A stretch of DNA of 64,000 bases, from NCBI RefSeq assembly GCF_013267595.1, contig NZ_CP054011.1, forward strand, positions 1,890,178 through 1,954,177, read 5' to 3'. The DNA is from Prevotella melaninogenica (GTDB lineage: Bacteria > Bacteroidota > Bacteroidia > Bacteroidales > Bacteroidaceae). Of this stretch, positions 41,719 to 51,129 are shown piece by piece. How positions within the stretch are numbered: the stretch's first letter is position 1; each line of letters opens with the position of its first letter. Both the position numbers and the translations under genes were made by a program. Below the pieces are notes generated by a model that saw only the letters and a list, made by a program, of their open reading frames with translations, had not been told where the DNA came from and did no database searches.

Positions 41719-43047
41719 TTATACGAAGCTAATAACGCCTTCAACAGCGCCTTCATTGCTTTCGTTTTCTTCATTATCTTGCTCAGGATTACTGATGCGC
41801 TTAATGTCCTTAATCATCTGCTTGGTACGCTTATAGGTTGGTGTGTTCTCTACAGCAAGGATAACATCCTCGTTGTCGAGTTCATCCGCAGTAAAGCGAT
41901 AGATGTGTGGACGATGCTTGTATTGTGAGCTGTTGTTGTCCTTATAGAAACGATCACGACGGTCACGACGCTCTGCAGCCTTCTCCTCTTCCTCTGCCTG
42001 ACGTGCTGCATCCTCTTGTGTCTGCTTCTTGATATGGCTACCCATACCGTCAACATCCTCGATACCGAAGCCCGTTGCAAGGATAGTAACCTTCACCTTC
42101 TTGTCGAGTTCAGGGTCAATAGCAAGTCCCCATTTCAACTCGAAGTCTGCACTGAAGTGGTTCATGAACTCTGTCACATCGCCCATTTCCTCCATTGTCA
42201 GACCCGAGTTGTCCTTGTCGTCAGTGTTGAAGTTGATAGAGAGTAGAATCTTCTTTGACTTGTAGACATCGTTGTCGTTGAGTAATGGTGAGTTGAGTGC
42301 GTCCTCAATCGCCTGCTTCACACGACCTTCACCCTCACCATAACCGGTTGACATGATAGCTACACCACCATCTTTGAGGACTGTCTTTACATCGTTGAAG
42401 TCGAGGTTCATAATACCATGAACGGTGATAATCTCTGCAATACTCTTGGCAGCCACACTCAGTGTGTCGTCAGCCTTGCGGAAACCATTGAGCAAACTTA
42501 GTTCAGGATAAATCTCGCGGAGACGTTCGTTGTTGATAACGAGCAGCGCATCGACGTGCTTTGCCATTTCTTCAACGCCATCCAACGCCTGGTCTATCTT
42601 CTTAGCTCCCTCGAAACGGAAAGGAATTGTAACGATACCCACGGTGAGAATGCCCAATTCTTTGCTGACACGTGCGATGACAGGTGCTGCACCAGTACCC
42701 GTACCACCACCCATACCAGCGGTGATAAATGCCATCTTCGTACCATCGTTGAGCATGTGCTTAATATCCTCTATAGTCTCTTCAGCAGCCTGACGTGCAC
42801 GCTCAGGACGGTTTCCAGCACCTAATCCTTCCTTACCCAATTGCAGATGAACAGGAACAGGAGAGTCGTTGAGTGCTTGCGCATCCGTGTTGCAGAGTAC
42901 GAAGGTTACGTCGTGGATACCTTCTTTGTACATGTGGTTTACGGCGTTACCACCACCACCGCCGACACCAATGACCTTGATGATGCTATCAGCTACATCG
43001 CCGTCACCGAAGTCTAATATATCCATTTTATTATTGTTGTCTGCCAT
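41719..43047 (-). CDS. ftsZ: cell division GTPase FtsZ
   Basis: A 442-residue tubulin homolog that polymerises into the Z ring at midcell. The nucleotide-binding VGGGGGNAVNHM near residue 30, the tubulin signature AGMGGGTGTGAAPV near 110, and the T7 loop region NLDFNDVKTVL near 215 are present. The C-terminal linker is charged and carries an ENTPTYKR segment followed by an acidic extension ending GVISFV, longer than the usual ending right after the conserved peptide. It is the last gene of the dcw cluster. Confidence 0.97.
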   Translation of the reverse strand: MADNNNKMDILDFGDGDVADSIIKVIGVGGGGGNAVNHMYKEGIHDVTFVLCNTDAQALNDSPVPVHLQLGKEGLGAGNRPERARQAAEETIEDIKHMLNDGTKMAFITAGMGGGTGTGAAPVIARVSKELGILTVGIVTIPFRFEGAKKIDQALDGVEEMAKHVDALLVINNERLREIYPELSLLNGFRKADDTLSVAAKSIAEIITVHGIMNLDFNDVKTVLKDGGVAIMSTGYGEGEGRVKQAIEDALNSPLLNDNDVYKSKKILLSINFNTDDKDNSGLTMEEMGDVTEFMNHFSADFELKWGLAIDPELDKKVKVTILATGFGIEDVDGMGSHIKKQTQEDAARQAEEEEKAAERRDRRDRFYKDNNSSQYKHRPHIYRFTADELDNEDVILAVENTPTYKRTKQMIKDIKRISNPEQDNEENESNEGAVEGVISFV

Positions 43048-43103
43048 AACAGTATGTTGTCTATGATTATTTCCTATGTTCTTTTTATGTGTGAGCTGTT
43101 GGA

Positions 43104-44564
43104 TTATTCTTCATCCTCACTCATAATGGTTTTTCCGAACTCTTTCACCTTACGTGAGAATTTGTTCCAGAAGCTATTGCGACGCTTCTCCTCTTCGAGT
43201 TCGCGCTCTCTTGCTTCCTCTTCCTCACGCAGCTTGCGCTCTTCCTCTTCACGTTTGCGACGCTCAGCTTCAGCTTTCTTCTTCTCTTCTGGTGTTGGAA
43301 CAATACCTTTTCCTTGTCTTGTTGTAGACGATGGAGTATAAGGCTGCTGCTGTTGATCAATAGGAGTTGCCACTGCAATGTCTTCGTTGTTGAAGAGATT
43401 GCTCTGTGCAGGGTTGTATTCTTGTCCAGCACAGTTCATCTCACCCTTGATAAGCAAACCGAGAATTGTGTTCATGTCACCATTCTTAGCTGTGATATCT
43501 GCATTGCTTGAAGCGATGGTATGTGTAACGAAGTTTGCTTTGCGAATCTTGTCGATATGTGTGGTATTGCGAATACAGCGTTCAATGTTCTTTAAATTCA
43601 TACCACCACCAGTGAGAATGATACCGCCAAGAAGTTTGTCGGCATAGTCAGATGGTACCTGACACCATACATTCTCAACGATTTCACCAATACGTGCCTC
43701 AACGATTTCAATGAACTTACGGCTCTCTACGGTACGTTCTGGGTCTATAGAGTATTTTAATGTATTGTCGATATCGTTATTTTCAGTGAAAGCAGAACCA
43801 TACTTAAGCTTCATCGCCTCAGCATCCTTCTCTTCCATTTGTAGGCTGGCAATGTCCTTTGTAATATTATTACCCCCCAATGGAATAACAGCCAAGTGAC
43901 GGAGAATGTTCTTGTAATATACAGAAACTGTTGTTGTGTCAGCACCGAAGTCAACCAATACACAACCTCCACGTTTCTCAGCTTCGCTCAATACGGCATC
44001 AGCCAAGGCCAAAGGGGCAAGGTACATCTCGGCAATAGAGATGCCAGACTTCTCAAAGCAGTTGTTGAGGTTATCATAGAAAGCCTTGCGCCAAAGGATA
44101 TTAAGGAAGTTACCCTCCAAGCGAGTGGCTTTGATACCTACCGGGTCGAGAACAAACTGGTTGTCAACCTTATACTCCTGTGTGGCAGCATCGAGAATCT
44201 CCTGGTCAGGATAAGTCATATTGCGGTTGGCATCCATTAACTCATTAATCATATCTGAGGTAATGATGGTATCAGTAGGCAAATCCTTTACGATAACGTT
44301 GCGAACGCTTCGTATAGATTGTCCTCCCACGCCTACATAGACCTGAGAAATCTCATACTTCAGTTGTTTTCTTAGTTTGTTGATGATGCCAGTGAGGCAC
44401 TGTCCGGTCTTGTCGATGTTGTAAACGACACCCTTGCGAATACACTGTGTAGCGTCTTCCTTTACAACAGCAAGCACGGAGATACTGCCGTCAAGATTCT
44501 TTTTGCCAGCGATTCCCGTAATCTTTGATGAGCCTAATTCAATGGCTACTATGAACTCTGCCAT
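43104..44564 (-). CDS. ftsA: cell division protein FtsA
   Basis: A 486-residue actin-fold protein tethering FtsZ to the membrane. VAIELGSSKITGIAG is the phosphate-1 motif at the N-terminus, and VLVDFGADTTTVSVY and GGIILTGGGMNLK are the phosphate-2 and adenosine motifs. After about residue 395 there is an unusually long charged coiled coil (AEAERRKREEEERKLREEEE) leading to a C-terminal amphipathic helix (FWNKFSRKVKEFG) that should be the membrane-targeting sequence. Longer than proteobacterial FtsA, as in other Bacteroidetes. Confidence 0.95.
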   Translation of the reverse strand: MAEFIVAIELGSSKITGIAGKKNLDGSISVLAVVKEDATQCIRKGVVYNIDKTGQCLTGIINKLRKQLKYEISQVYVGVGGQSIRSVRNVIVKDLPTDTIITSDMINELMDANRNMTYPDQEILDAATQEYKVDNQFVLDPVGIKATRLEGNFLNILWRKAFYDNLNNCFEKSGISIAEMYLAPLALADAVLSEAEKRGGCVLVDFGADTTTVSVYYKNILRHLAVIPLGGNNITKDIASLQMEEKDAEAMKLKYGSAFTENNDIDNTLKYSIDPERTVESRKFIEIVEARIGEIVENVWCQVPSDYADKLLGGIILTGGGMNLKNIERCIRNTTHIDKIRKANFVTHTIASSNADITAKNGDMNTILGLLIKGEMNCAGQEYNPAQSNLFNNEDIAVATPIDQQQQPYTPSSTTRQGKGIVPTPEEKKKAEAERRKREEEERKLREEEEARERELEEEKRRNSFWNKFSRKVKEFGKTIMSEDEE

Positions 44565-44614
44565 ATTCGTTAAGTATTATGTTCCTTATTTTATATTCTC
44601 TAAAATGATATTTT

Positions 44615-45553
44615 TTATTCCGTAAGTCCTGCAGAGGCATCTTCTTGCCGTTTCACTTCCTTACGGGCTTTATCTCTTTCCTCCTCTTCTGTACGTTGTA
44701 CGTCTTCTACTTGTTCAGACTGAGCCTTCTTAAGCAATGCATCCTCTTCTTCTTTCTCGGCTTTCTCATCACGTTTCTTACAGATGATTTGGTTGTCGAA
44801 TTCTATGTCGATGTAAGAGTATTTGTTCCAACCAGCTTGTGAAAGACCATATCGATAGAACTTCTCTAAGCGTGACAACTTCTTTTTAACGAAGATATTT
44901 ATATCATGCTTACGCTTCCATGGACCATTGTTTTTAGGCAAGTAACCCATGAAGATGATATGATTACCGACACGTGGTACTAACTCAATGCCTCTGTCTG
45001 GTAAGACATTAATCTGCTCTATTTGGTTCAGCCATAGTGGTTCAGCACTGATAGCCTTGGCAAGAGGAGCAATATAAAGGCGTGCGAAGTTATTGTCTAT
45101 ATTGCCAGTTGCAATGATCAAGTCGCTGGTGTACTTAGAGTTTGGGAGTATTCCTCCGTTATCATCAAGATAATAGTCGGCTCCATTACTACTCTTAATG
45201 CGGATAATCGGCATACGTTGAGTAATATAGATGTTGACGTGTCCATCTTTTGTTTTGTAGCATTGGGCTGTATTGATGAATGGTCCCACTTTTAATGCCT
45301 CCTCAATATTGCGTGGATTGATGTCAGTTATCTTCTTATTGAGGGGATAGAGGTGGGCTTTCTCTAATATTTGTTTGATTTCTGTAGCGGTAAGAAAGCC
45401 AGCATTGTTAGAGTCAGATATGTTGATATTCACTTTGGTGCATAGCTGTTCGCTCTCATCAGGCTTGTTCCATGAGGTAACTGCCATGATGAGATAAATA
45501 GCCAGTACAATATCCAGCGCAGTGATAATTATCTTTTTCCACTTAATGTGCAT
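44615..45553 (-). CDS. ftsQ: cell division protein FtsQ
   Basis: A 312-residue bitopic membrane protein. One transmembrane helix at about residues 8-25 (IIITALDIVLAIYLIMAV), a periplasmic POTRA-like region (LTATEIKQILEKAHLYPLNKKITDINPRNIEEAL) and an FtsQ beta domain (VPRVGNHIIFMGYLP). The C-terminus carries a highly charged tail (EKAEKEEEDALLKKAQSEQVEDVQRTEEEERDKARKE) not found in E. coli FtsQ. Position between murC and ftsA is canonical. Confidence 0.9.
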   Translation of the reverse strand: MHIKWKKIIITALDIVLAIYLIMAVTSWNKPDESEQLCTKVNINISDSNNAGFLTATEIKQILEKAHLYPLNKKITDINPRNIEEALKVGPFINTAQCYKTKDGHVNIYITQRMPIIRIKSSNGADYYLDDNGGILPNSKYTSDLIIATGNIDNNFARLYIAPLAKAISAEPLWLNQIEQINVLPDRGIELVPRVGNHIIFMGYLPKNNGPWKRKHDINIFVKKKLSRLEKFYRYGLSQAGWNKYSYIDIEFDNQIICKKRDEKAEKEEEDALLKKAQSEQVEDVQRTEEEERDKARKEVKRQEDASAGLTE

Positions 45554-45594
45554 ATCTTCTCTCTTTTGTTTTAAGAGTTTTGCTTTCTTTCTTC

Positions 45595-46971
45595 TTATTT
45601 CTCGTTGAGTATCTTTGCAATCTCTGGGACATAATTGTCGAGATTACCGGCACCCAAAACAACCAAAACGTCAAAGTCTCTTGACTTTACAAAGTCGAGA
45701 ACATCGTCCTTTTTAATCATCTGTTTCTTAACATTAGGACTGAGGTTGTCATAGATGAGTTCGCTTGTTACACCTGGGATCGGTTCTTCGCGAGCAGGAT
45801 AAATCTCTGTCAATACCACTTCATCGAAATGACTGAGTGCCTCTGCAAACTCCTTATAGAAGTCACGTGTTCGAGTGTAGAGGTGTGGCTGGAAGATTGC
45901 AGTAACCTTCTTGTCAGCATAAAGTTCCTTAAGACTCTTTGCACTCTGTAGAATCTCCTTTGGATGATGCGCATAGTCTGAGAGGAAGACGTGGCGGTTA
46001 TCCTTTATCTTGAAGTCGAAACGACGGTCAACACCACCATATGTCTTCATTCCATTGCGCAATTCTTCTGCCGTACAGCCATTGAGTTGAGCCATAGCCA
46101 TTGCAGAGATACCGTTTTCAATGTTGATAGGTATGGGTTGTCCAAGCTCAATATCCTTTATGTTCTCGATAGGAGAAAAGAAGTCAAAGGTGATTGTTCC
46201 GTTTGCAATTCGTATGTTCTCAGCGTGGAAGTCGCCTTCGTCACGGCTGTATTCATAGATTCTAACACCTTCTTGTACGTTTGGTTTCATCTCTAATCCT
46301 TTGCGGATAATGAGTGCACCTCCCTTTTGAATGAGTTCTGTATAGTGTCGGAAACTCTCAAGGTAAGCCTCTTTTGTGCCGTAGATGTCCAAGTGATCAG
46401 GGTCAGTAGAGGTGATAACGCTCATCCAAGGACGCAGCCAATGGAAAGAACGGTCGAACTCGTCTGCCTCAATCACAACAAAGTCGCTATGGTCAGAGAG
46501 GATATAATTAGTGCCATAGTTCTTGGAAATACCACCAAGGAAGGCGTTACAGTCCAAATGACTTTGGTGCATAAGGTGTGCACACATGCTGGAAGTCGTT
46601 GTCTTTCCATGTGTTCCAGCAAAGCAAAGACCCTTATGTGTTCGGGTGAGTGTGCCGAGAACCTGTGCACGTTTCTGAATCTCAAAGCCATTCTCACGGA
46701 AGTAAACCAGCTCAGCGTGGTTAGAAGGGATGGCAGGTGTGTAGATTACCAACGTTGATGCTGGTTCTTTGCACGCTGCAGGGATGAGTTGAACATTCTC
46801 CTCATAATGAATGTCCATTCCTTCTTTCTCCAAAGTGTGGGTAAGTTCAGATGGAGTTTTATCGTAACCCGCTACTTTCAATCCTTTATGAAGGAAATAA
46901 CGAGCAATAGCACTCATGCCGATGCCACCTGCACCTACGAAGTAAACTGATTTAATATCTTTGAGTTCCAT
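45595..46971 (-). CDS. murC: UDP-N-acetylmuramate--L-alanine ligase
   Basis: A 458-residue cytoplasmic Mur ligase adding the first amino acid, L-Ala, to UDP-MurNAc. GAGGIGMSAIARY at the N-terminus binds the UDP substrate, the P-loop is FAGTHGKTTTSSM near residue 110, and DYAHHPKEI and LYTRTRDF are typical of MurC. The C-terminal domain carries the rossmann-like VLGAGNLD. Confidence 0.96.
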   Translation of the reverse strand: MELKDIKSVYFVGAGGIGMSAIARYFLHKGLKVAGYDKTPSELTHTLEKEGMDIHYEENVQLIPAACKEPASTLVIYTPAIPSNHAELVYFRENGFEIQKRAQVLGTLTRTHKGLCFAGTHGKTTTSSMCAHLMHQSHLDCNAFLGGISKNYGTNYILSDHSDFVVIEADEFDRSFHWLRPWMSVITSTDPDHLDIYGTKEAYLESFRHYTELIQKGGALIIRKGLEMKPNVQEGVRIYEYSRDEGDFHAENIRIANGTITFDFFSPIENIKDIELGQPIPINIENGISAMAMAQLNGCTAEELRNGMKTYGGVDRRFDFKIKDNRHVFLSDYAHHPKEILQSAKSLKELYADKKVTAIFQPHLYTRTRDFYKEFAEALSHFDEVVLTEIYPAREEPIPGVTSELIYDNLSPNVKKQMIKKDDVLDFVKSRDFDVLVVLGAGNLDNYVPEIAKILNEK

Positions 46972-47060
46972 GTGTTATATATTCTTTTTCTTTCTTTTGT
47001 TTGGGAATAGAACAGCGTTCTACGATGGTTTCTTTAAACCCTATCTATTGGAAGATAGCT

Positions 47061-48173
47061 TTATCCCTTAATGAGTTTGATAACCTCGTCAGCAATAATC
47101 TCTGCGGAGTTCTTCAGCCCCATCTTCTTAACATTCTCACTAAGACTTGCCAACTTCTCATCATTAGTGATGGTATCGAGTGCAAGTTTTATTAAAGTGT
47201 CAGGTGCATCAACGTCCTTTACGCAGAGTGCAGCATCTTTATTGACCAATGCCATCGCATTCTTTGTCTGATGATCTTCTGCCACGTTTGGACTTGGTAC
47301 CAAGATAACAGGCTTTCCGATAAGCTGGAATTCACTGATAGAACTTGCGCCAGCACGACTGATAACAAGGTCAGCAGCCTTATATGCAGCACCCATATCA
47401 CTGATAAAGTCCATTATCTTTAGGTTCGGAAGTTCCTTACCCTTCATCGAATCCAATATCTGTTGATGATAGAACTTACCCGTTTGCCATATGAATTGAA
47501 CGTCTGATTGTTTGATGAGATCAAGGTGTTCAATGACTGAGCGATTGATAGTTCTTGCTCCAAGACTACCACCAACGAGGAGGATAGTTTTCTTGTTAGG
47601 GTCAAGACCGAAACTCTCACGTGACTCTTCAACAGAGAGTGGGGTAGAGAGGACGTTCTGACGAACAGGGTTACCCGTCATGATAATCTTATCAGCAGGG
47701 AAGAAACGGTCCATACCTTCGTAAGCAACACAAATCTTCTTCACACGCTTAGACAATAGTTTGTTGGTAACACCAGCATAAGAATTCTGCTCTTGGATAA
47801 GACATGGGATGCCCATCTTTGCACACTCATAGAGCGTTGCACCACTGGCATAACCACCAACACCCACAGCAACCTGTGGCTTGAAGTCTTTTATTATCTG
47901 GCGAGCCATACGAAGACTCTTCCAAAGTTTGCAAAGTACTTCAATGTTCTTTAGCTTATTAGCACGGTCGAAACCTTTGATAGGTAGGCCTTTTATCTCA
48001 TAACCAGCAGCAGGAACACGTTGCATCTCCATACGTCCATCAGCACCCACAAAGAGAATCTTCGCCTCTGGGTGTTTTGCCTTGATGGCATTAGCAATTG
48101 ATACTGCAGGGAAGATATGTCCTCCCGTACCGCCACCGCTGATGATAATTCTTAATTCTTCGTCCATTTGCAT
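47061..48173 (-). CDS. murG: UDP-N-acetylglucosamine transferase MurG
   Basis: A 370-residue peripheral membrane GT28 glycosyltransferase converting lipid I to lipid II. The G-loop ISGGGTGGHIFPAVSIA is at residues 9-25, GGYASGATLYECAKMGIPCLIQEQN is the second G-loop region, and GGSLGARTIN and SRAGASSISEFQLIGKPVILVPSPN form the UDP-GlcNAc site. A neighbouring MurC 89 bp downstream supports the call. Confidence 0.96.
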   Translation of the reverse strand: MQMDEELRIIISGGGTGGHIFPAVSIANAIKAKHPEAKILFVGADGRMEMQRVPAAGYEIKGLPIKGFDRANKLKNIEVLCKLWKSLRMARQIIKDFKPQVAVGVGGYASGATLYECAKMGIPCLIQEQNSYAGVTNKLLSKRVKKICVAYEGMDRFFPADKIIMTGNPVRQNVLSTPLSVEESRESFGLDPNKKTILLVGGSLGARTINRSVIEHLDLIKQSDVQFIWQTGKFYHQQILDSMKGKELPNLKIMDFISDMGAAYKAADLVISRAGASSISEFQLIGKPVILVPSPNVAEDHQTKNAMALVNKDAALCVKDVDAPDTLIKLALDTITNDEKLASLSENVKKMGLKNSAEIIADEVIKLIKG

Positions 48174-48251
48174 CTTCTTTATAACCTACAAAGGTAATCA
48201 TTTTTTTTATCTTCTTTCAACTTTCACATTCTTTTTAGTCTTCTCTACAGA

Positions 48252-49538
48252 TTAGACTATTGCATGTGAAACTTTCTCAGAAGGTTTCTTTTCTTCTTTC
48301 TTTTTCTTTGCTGAACGGCTTACACTGAGTATTACGCCTATGTAGACGCAATTAATGATGGTTGAAGTACCACCCTTACTGATAAGGGGGAGTGGCTGTC
48401 CAGTAACTGGTGCCAATCCTACAGCTACTAACATGTTGAATAACGCCTGTGTAACCAAGAGGAAAGCGATACCCATAGCGAGAAAAGCAGGGAAAGAGTT
48501 TTCGCATCTATTGGCTATAATACCCGTTCTGAAAAGAAGGATAATGTAAAGGAACGCTACGAATATAGCTCCACCGATACCCATCTCCTCAATGATAATA
48601 GCATAGATGAAGTCGGAGAAGGCTTGCGAAAGGAAGTCTCTTTCATTAGAGTTTCCTGGTCCTTTACCAACGACATCTGATGAAGCAATGGCTATGTTAG
48701 CATGTGCCACCTGCGCATCTTTATCTAAGTCGTAATCTTTTGGCGCAACATATTCGTTACTAAAGAATTTCTTTACACGTGCCTTCCAAGTGTCAGCACG
48801 GTGAAGTATTTTACCAAAGAAGCCGGGTGATTCCTCTTGCTGCACAGCTACCGTTTGTTCTGTAAGGTTTTGCTTAGCAGACAATTCGTCCTCAGCCTTC
48901 TTATCATCTCCTACGAGCATCACCATAGATAGGACGAAAACTCCAAGTAAGACGATGAAACCTATCAAACGACCTAACTGATTGAAAGGAACTCTTCCCA
49001 CAAACATCATCAATATTACGGTCAAACCAATGAGCATCGCTGTGGAAAGATTCTCACCGAGAATGAGGAGAATAATACCACCCGATAGCCACATGATATA
49101 TTTAAAGGCTTTTCGGTCAGCTCCATGTTCGGTTTGCATTGCGCTAAGAATCTGTGCAATAGCTAATACCAAGGCTCCCTTAGCTAATTCGGAAGGTTGA
49201 AATTGAATACCTGCAAAGCTAATCCAACGGCTTGCTCCATTCGTACTTTGTCCTGCTGCGAGTACCCATGCCAGCAATAGTATGGACATGCCCAGTACGA
49301 TAGGCGTTATGAGTTTGAAGTAACGACATTTAATATTTAATACAACCACCATCAGAGCAATTCCTACAATGAGGATGCTACAATGGTAGATGATAGGACT
49401 CCAGTAGTTACCTCCTGTGTACGACAGTGAACTTGAGGCTGAATATACCTCAATGATACTGATGATACATAGGAAGAAGAAGACCATCCAAATAACCTTG
49501 TCTCCTTTGAATATGTTACTGAGAGATTTATTCTTCAT
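48252..49538 (-). CDS. ftsW: SEDS glycosyltransferase FtsW
   Basis: A 428-residue polytopic membrane protein with about ten transmembrane helices that polymerises lipid II at the septum. GASRWISFAGIQFQPSELAK is the SEDS hallmark, and the C-terminal LPLISKGGTSTIINCVYIGVILSVSR is also conserved. A charged periplasmic loop (about residues 215-270) is unusually long. The ribosome-binding region lies immediately downstream of a 9-bp minisatellite. Confidence 0.94.
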   Translation of the reverse strand: MKNKSLSNIFKGDKVIWMVFFFLCIISIIEVYSASSSLSYTGGNYWSPIIYHCSILIVGIALMVVVLNIKCRYFKLITPIVLGMSILLLAWVLAAGQSTNGASRWISFAGIQFQPSELAKGALVLAIAQILSAMQTEHGADRKAFKYIMWLSGGIILLILGENLSTAMLIGLTVILMMFVGRVPFNQLGRLIGFIVLLGVFVLSMVMLVGDDKKAEDELSAKQNLTEQTVAVQQEESPGFFGKILHRADTWKARVKKFFSNEYVAPKDYDLDKDAQVAHANIAIASSDVVGKGPGNSNERDFLSQAFSDFIYAIIIEEMGIGGAIFVAFLYIILLFRTGIIANRCENSFPAFLAMGIAFLLVTQALFNMLVAVGLAPVTGQPLPLISKGGTSTIINCVYIGVILSVSRSAKKKKEEKKPSEKVSHAIV

Positions 49539-49562
49539 TGTTTTTTATTCCTTATGGGATTT

Positions 49563-49616
49563 ATTAGCCCAATTAGCTTTATTAGCCTTATTAGCCCAAT
49601 TAGCCTAATTAGCCTT
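49563..49616 (-). repeat. 9-bp minisatellite between murD and ftsW
   Basis: Six perfect-length 9-bp units (attagccca, attagcttt, attagcctt, attagccca, attagccta, attagcctt) run from 3 bp beyond the murD stop to 24 bp before the ftsW start. Read in the operon direction the unit is nnGGCTAAT. It is the cleanest of the three such arrays. Confidence 0.92.
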
Positions 49617-49619
49617 TCC

Positions 49620-50951
49620 CTACAATGCTCTTACATAACTCTTGAACTGCTCGCCACGGTCTTCCATATTCTTAAAAAGATCGAAGCTTGCACAGCATGG
49701 GCTTAGGAGAACTGTGTCACCTGGCTTTGCTAACTCGGCACAAGCTGCAACACAATCCTTCATGGAGTGGGTGTCGCGGATAGGAAGCCCGAGGTCGTCG
49801 AAGTTGTCATGTAGCTTCTTATTGTCAGCGCCAAGGTAGACGATACCAGCACACTTCTGCTTAACTAAGTCCTTAATGCTGTTATAGTCATTTCCTTTAT
49901 CCTTGCCACCAATAATCAAGATAGTTGGTGTACGCATGCTTTCAAGTGCATACCAACAAGCATCAACATTGGTAGCCTTTGAGTCGTTGATATATTGTAC
50001 ACCAGCAACCTTACATACCTTCTCCAGTCTATGTTCAACACCAGGGAAGTCGCTCAGACTCTTGCGGATGTTTTCTTTCTTGATACCGCTAATGTCTGAG
50101 GCAATACCTGCTGCCAAAGAGTTGTAGATGTTGTGACGTCCAGTAAGTGAAAGGTCTTCCTGTTCCATGTTGAATGGCTCAGGCTGTTCAATCGTGTACT
50201 GTCCTTCTTCAATGTAACCGATACTGCCATTCTCCTTTAATTCAGAGAAAGGATAGCATACGGCATGTACATCAAACTTCTCAAGTTCCTTCTTGATGAC
50301 AGGGTCATCGTTCCAATAGATAAAACTGTCCTCCTTGGTTTGATTCTGAATGATACGCATCTTAGCGTCTGCGTAGTTCTCAAACTTGTAGTCATAGCGG
50401 TCCAAGTGGTCAGGGGTGATATTGAGAAGGATGGCAATATTGGCACGGAAGTCATACATATTGTCCAACTGGAAGCTACTCAACTCAATGATATAATACT
50501 CATGTGGGTCTTCTGCCACCTGCAGTGCAAGACTGTTACCAATGTTACCAGCCAAACCAGCGTCGTAACCAGCATCTTTGAAGATATGATAGATGAGGCT
50601 CGTTGTTGTGGTCTTTCCATTACTTCCAGTAATACATATCATCTTAGAGTTGGTATATCGACCAGCAAATTCTATTTCACTAATGATATGTGTACCCTGT
50701 GCAATAAGTTTCTGAACAATAGGAGCTTCTTTAGGAATACCAGGGCTCTTGATGATTTCATCAGCATTGAGAATCTTCTCTTCTGTGTGTTGTCCCTCTT
50801 CCCATTCTATACCACGGTCATCAAGCATCTTCTTATACTTGTCCTTAATGGCTGACATGTCAGAAACAAAGACATCGAAGCCTTCTTTCTTTGCCAATAC
50901 GGCTGCGCCGGCACCACTTTCACCTGCACCAAGTATTACTATTCTTTTCAT
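49620..50951 (-). CDS. murD: UDP-N-acetylmuramoylalanine--D-glutamate ligase
   Basis: A 443-residue cytoplasmic Mur ligase adding D-Glu. The N-terminal LGAGESGAGAAVLA binds UDP-MurNAc-Ala, ITGSNGKTTTTSLIYHIF near residue 109 is the ATP loop, and INDSKATNVDACWYALES and LLSPCCASFDLFKNMEDRGEQF are typical of MurD. Confidence 0.96.
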   Translation of the reverse strand: MKRIVILGAGESGAGAAVLAKKEGFDVFVSDMSAIKDKYKKMLDDRGIEWEEGQHTEEKILNADEIIKSPGIPKEAPIVQKLIAQGTHIISEIEFAGRYTNSKMICITGSNGKTTTTSLIYHIFKDAGYDAGLAGNIGNSLALQVAEDPHEYYIIELSSFQLDNMYDFRANIAILLNITPDHLDRYDYKFENYADAKMRIIQNQTKEDSFIYWNDDPVIKKELEKFDVHAVCYPFSELKENGSIGYIEEGQYTIEQPEPFNMEQEDLSLTGRHNIYNSLAAGIASDISGIKKENIRKSLSDFPGVEHRLEKVCKVAGVQYINDSKATNVDACWYALESMRTPTILIIGGKDKGNDYNSIKDLVKQKCAGIVYLGADNKKLHDNFDDLGLPIRDTHSMKDCVAACAELAKPGDTVLLSPCCASFDLFKNMEDRGEQFKSYVRAL

Positions 50952-51050
50952 ATATCTTTCCTTTCCTTACTCTTGCTTATGTAATGTTTTTGTTTGCTGG
51001 CTGCTTACCTTTCTTCGAGTAAACGGTTACCCGCCTTTTGGGTAGTGGTC

Positions 51051-51129
51051 AGCTGTATGGTGTATCGTATGAACACCAATGGTGCGAACGCCCCGCACAT
51101 ATCGTGCTAAGGCTTCGCACGCCTCGTGT
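51051..51129. repeat. 22-bp-period dyad array, copy D, inside the dcw operon
   Basis: Four units begin 22 bp apart: AGCTGTATGGTGT (51051, degenerate left arm), ACACCAATGGTGC (51073), GCACATATCGTGC (51095) and GCACGCCTCGTGT (51117-51129). The last abuts the mraY stop codon. It makes up most of the 178-bp gap between mraY and murD. Confidence 0.9.

Noticed and set aside
41541..41774. 77-codon minus-strand frame at the ftsZ end
   Set aside because: It overlaps the ftsZ 3' end, the terminator hairpin and a dyad array; it looks like a chance frame.
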